7,269 nt of DNA, taken from the NCBI GenBank assembly GCA_903904765.1, contig CAIVEA010000645.1:1-7269 (forward strand). Reading direction: 5' to 3'. This DNA comes from an uncultured Chloroflexota bacterium. GTDB lineage: Bacteria > Chloroflexota > Anaerolineae > Aggregatilineales > Phototrophicaceae. The translations under genes and the position numbers were made by a program. Under the pieces are notes generated by a model. That model ran no database searches. It was given only the letters and a program-made list of their open reading frames with translations, and was not told the DNA's origin. How positions within the stretch are numbered: position 1 is the stretch's first letter; every line of letters begins with the position of its first letter. Shown in pieces: positions 6,355 to 7,269 of the stretch.

Positions 6355-7019
6355 CCTAGCGCCTGCCGCAGCAACCGAACCTTCGCCACATCCACCACGC
6401 CGCCTGTGCGGGCTGCTGCGCCGAAATGGTACTCGTCCACGCCCGCCGCCGCCACGAACTCCGGCAGCCGTTCCAGCGTCAAACCGCCCGAACTGACGAA
6501 GCGAAAATGCGTCTGGTAGGCATCGCGCCAGCGGCGGACGACTTCGCGCCCCGCCCACGCATCCGGCGCAGGGCCAGCCGTGTGAATCCGCCCGACCACG
6601 CCCACCAGCGCCCGCAGCGCCCCTTCGGGGTCGCGGCACGAGTCCAGCGCCCGATGCACGGTGACGGTCATCGGCGCGGCGGCGGCGGCCACCTGCGCGA
6701 TCTGTTCGAGGTGCAAATCGCCGTCGAGCGTATGTGCGCCGAAGACCACGCCGTCCGCACCAGCCGCTTTCGCAGTCGCCACCGCCGCCAGCACGTCGTC
6801 CATTTCGGCGGACGTGTACACGAAATCCCGAGCATGGGGACGAATCATGATATGCAGCGTGAGTGCAGGCGCGGCGGCGCGTACCGCAGGCAGTTCGTCC
6901 AGCGGCGGGGTCAGACCGCCAGCAGCAAGGTCGCGCAGAAATTCGAGGCTGTCCGCGCCGCCTTCGAGGGCGGTACGTGCTTCAGCAACGGACAGGATGG
7001 CAATTTCGAGTCCGGCCAT
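6348..7019 (-). CDS. cutC: CutC-family protein (copper homeostasis family, TIM barrel)
   Basis: This 223-aa cytoplasmic protein matches the CutC family (PF03932) along its length, though shorter than E. coli CutC (248 aa). Motifs in order: LEIAILSVAEARTALEGGAD (4-23, family form LEIC...GADRIEL), LAAGGLTPPL (31-40), LHIMIRPHARDFVY (55-68, usually IRPRGGDF-Y), GADGVVFGAHTLDGD (87-101), VTVHRALDSCRDP (119-131), RIHTAG (144-149) and VDEYHFGAAARTGG (194-207). The usual Arg-Gly-Gly is His-Ala-Arg here, and the usual Glu-Leu-Cys is Glu-Phe-Leu. The protein is therefore a divergent member. Despite the name, a copper role is poorly supported in the family; the enzyme activity is not known to me. The ATG (7019-7017) follows the stop of the upstream membrane-protein gene by 1 nt, with no strong Shine-Dalgarno, suggesting translational coupling. 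The sequence is very rich in Ala codons of the GCG/GCC type. The 3' end runs into the terminator of the converging gene. Confidence 0.87.
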   Translation of the reverse strand: MAGLEIAILSVAEARTALEGGADSLEFLRDLAAGGLTPPLDELPAVRAAAPALTLHIMIRPHARDFVYTSAEMDDVLAAVATAKAAGADGVVFGAHTLDGDLHLEQIAQVAAAAAPMTVTVHRALDSCRDPEGALRALVGVVGRIHTAGPAPDAWAGREVVRRWRDAYQTHFRFVSSGGLTLERLPEFVAAAGVDEYHFGAAARTGGVVDVAKVRLLRQALGK

Positions 7020-7020
7020 G

Positions 7021-7269
7021 TTAACGTGCGCGGCGGGGTGTCCGTCCGGCCTCCTCGATCACCATGCCGAGGCGGGCGGTGAAATAGGCTTGCACCGGAA
7101 CCCACAGCGCCGGAGCAACCACCCAGCCCACAAATGGAATAGCGAAGATCAGCCCCAGCACCACGCTGGCGAAAAAGGTGGCGATCATCCACTGCACCGT
7201 CACATCCAGCCGCCCCCACAGCGTCAGCATCAGGTCGGTGAACTGGAAATACACACCGATATTGCGCTC
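7021..7269 (-). CDS. Small membrane protein, C-terminal part
   Basis: This is an open frame of 82 codons plus stop that continues off the right edge without a stop, so the true start is probably outside the window. A GTG at 7254-7252 is an internal alternative start. The fragment holds one or two hydrophobic segments, at about fragment residues 26-45 and 46-58 (including GWVVAPALWVPVQAYF, 48-63). An acidic turn (VIEEAG) and an Arg-rich cytoplasmic-looking tail, RTPRRAR, follow. I cannot name the family; it looks like the last helices of a multipass membrane protein. Its stop lies 1 nt before the cutC start codon, so both genes are probably on one transcript. Pairing with cutC may be specific to this lineage. 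Confidence 0.7.
   Translation of the reverse strand, partial: ERNIGVYFQFTDLMLTLWGRLDVTVQWMIATFFASVVLGLIFAIPFVGWVVAPALWVPVQAYFTARLGMVIEEAGRTPRRAR

Noticed and set aside
6426..7082. Plus-strand open frame of 218 codons opposite cutC
   Set aside because: It is Arg/His-rich and motif-free. The minus strand has a clear CutC family match over the same bases.

Overview
This is a GC-rich bacterial window. It holds a minus-strand L-rhamnose uptake and phosphorylation operon on the left, and a mixed group of unrelated genes on the right. No rRNA, tRNA, insertion sequence, CRISPR array or phage gene was seen. The gene content suggests a free-living heterotroph. The multicomponent rhamnose ABC importer beside an FGGY kinase, and the small orphan helical protein, would fit Chloroflexota (Anaerolineae-like). 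That placement is inference from general style; no marker gene here proves it.

Left block (1-4432, minus strand, read right to left): rhamnulokinase (rhaB), a two-domain sugar ABC ATPase, a complete membrane permease, and a second permease cut by the window edge. Gaps are 47 bp, a 4-bp overlap, and 21 bp, so this is almost certainly one transcript. The importer would bring in L-rhamnose and the kinase would phosphorylate L-rhamnulose. The periplasmic binding protein, isomerase, aldolase and regulator are not in the window.

Divergent intergenic region (4433-4774): a sigma70-like promoter for the rhamnose operon (TTGACA, 17 bp, TACAAC). Just downstream of its predicted start lies a tandem TTTCGTT direct repeat that looks like a DeoR-type operator. 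An 8-bp inverted repeat sits upstream of its -35. On the other strand there is a separate good promoter for the metallo-beta-lactamase-fold gene.

Right block: a stand-alone metallo-beta-lactamase-fold hydrolase (+, 4775-5512). Next is a 222-bp spacer containing a G-rich repeat-like segment. Then comes an unrecognised 186-aa helical protein (+, 5735-6295) with a histidine-kinase H-box-like stretch, ended by a strong intrinsic terminator. Converging on it from the right are a CutC-family gene and, 1 bp upstream of cutC, the C-terminal end of a small membrane-protein gene that runs off the window.

The window is mostly ordinary metabolism. The items most worth following are the rhamnose promoter/operator layout, the divergently placed hydrolase, and the orphan H-box-like protein. 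I found no clear evidence of a wholly new system.
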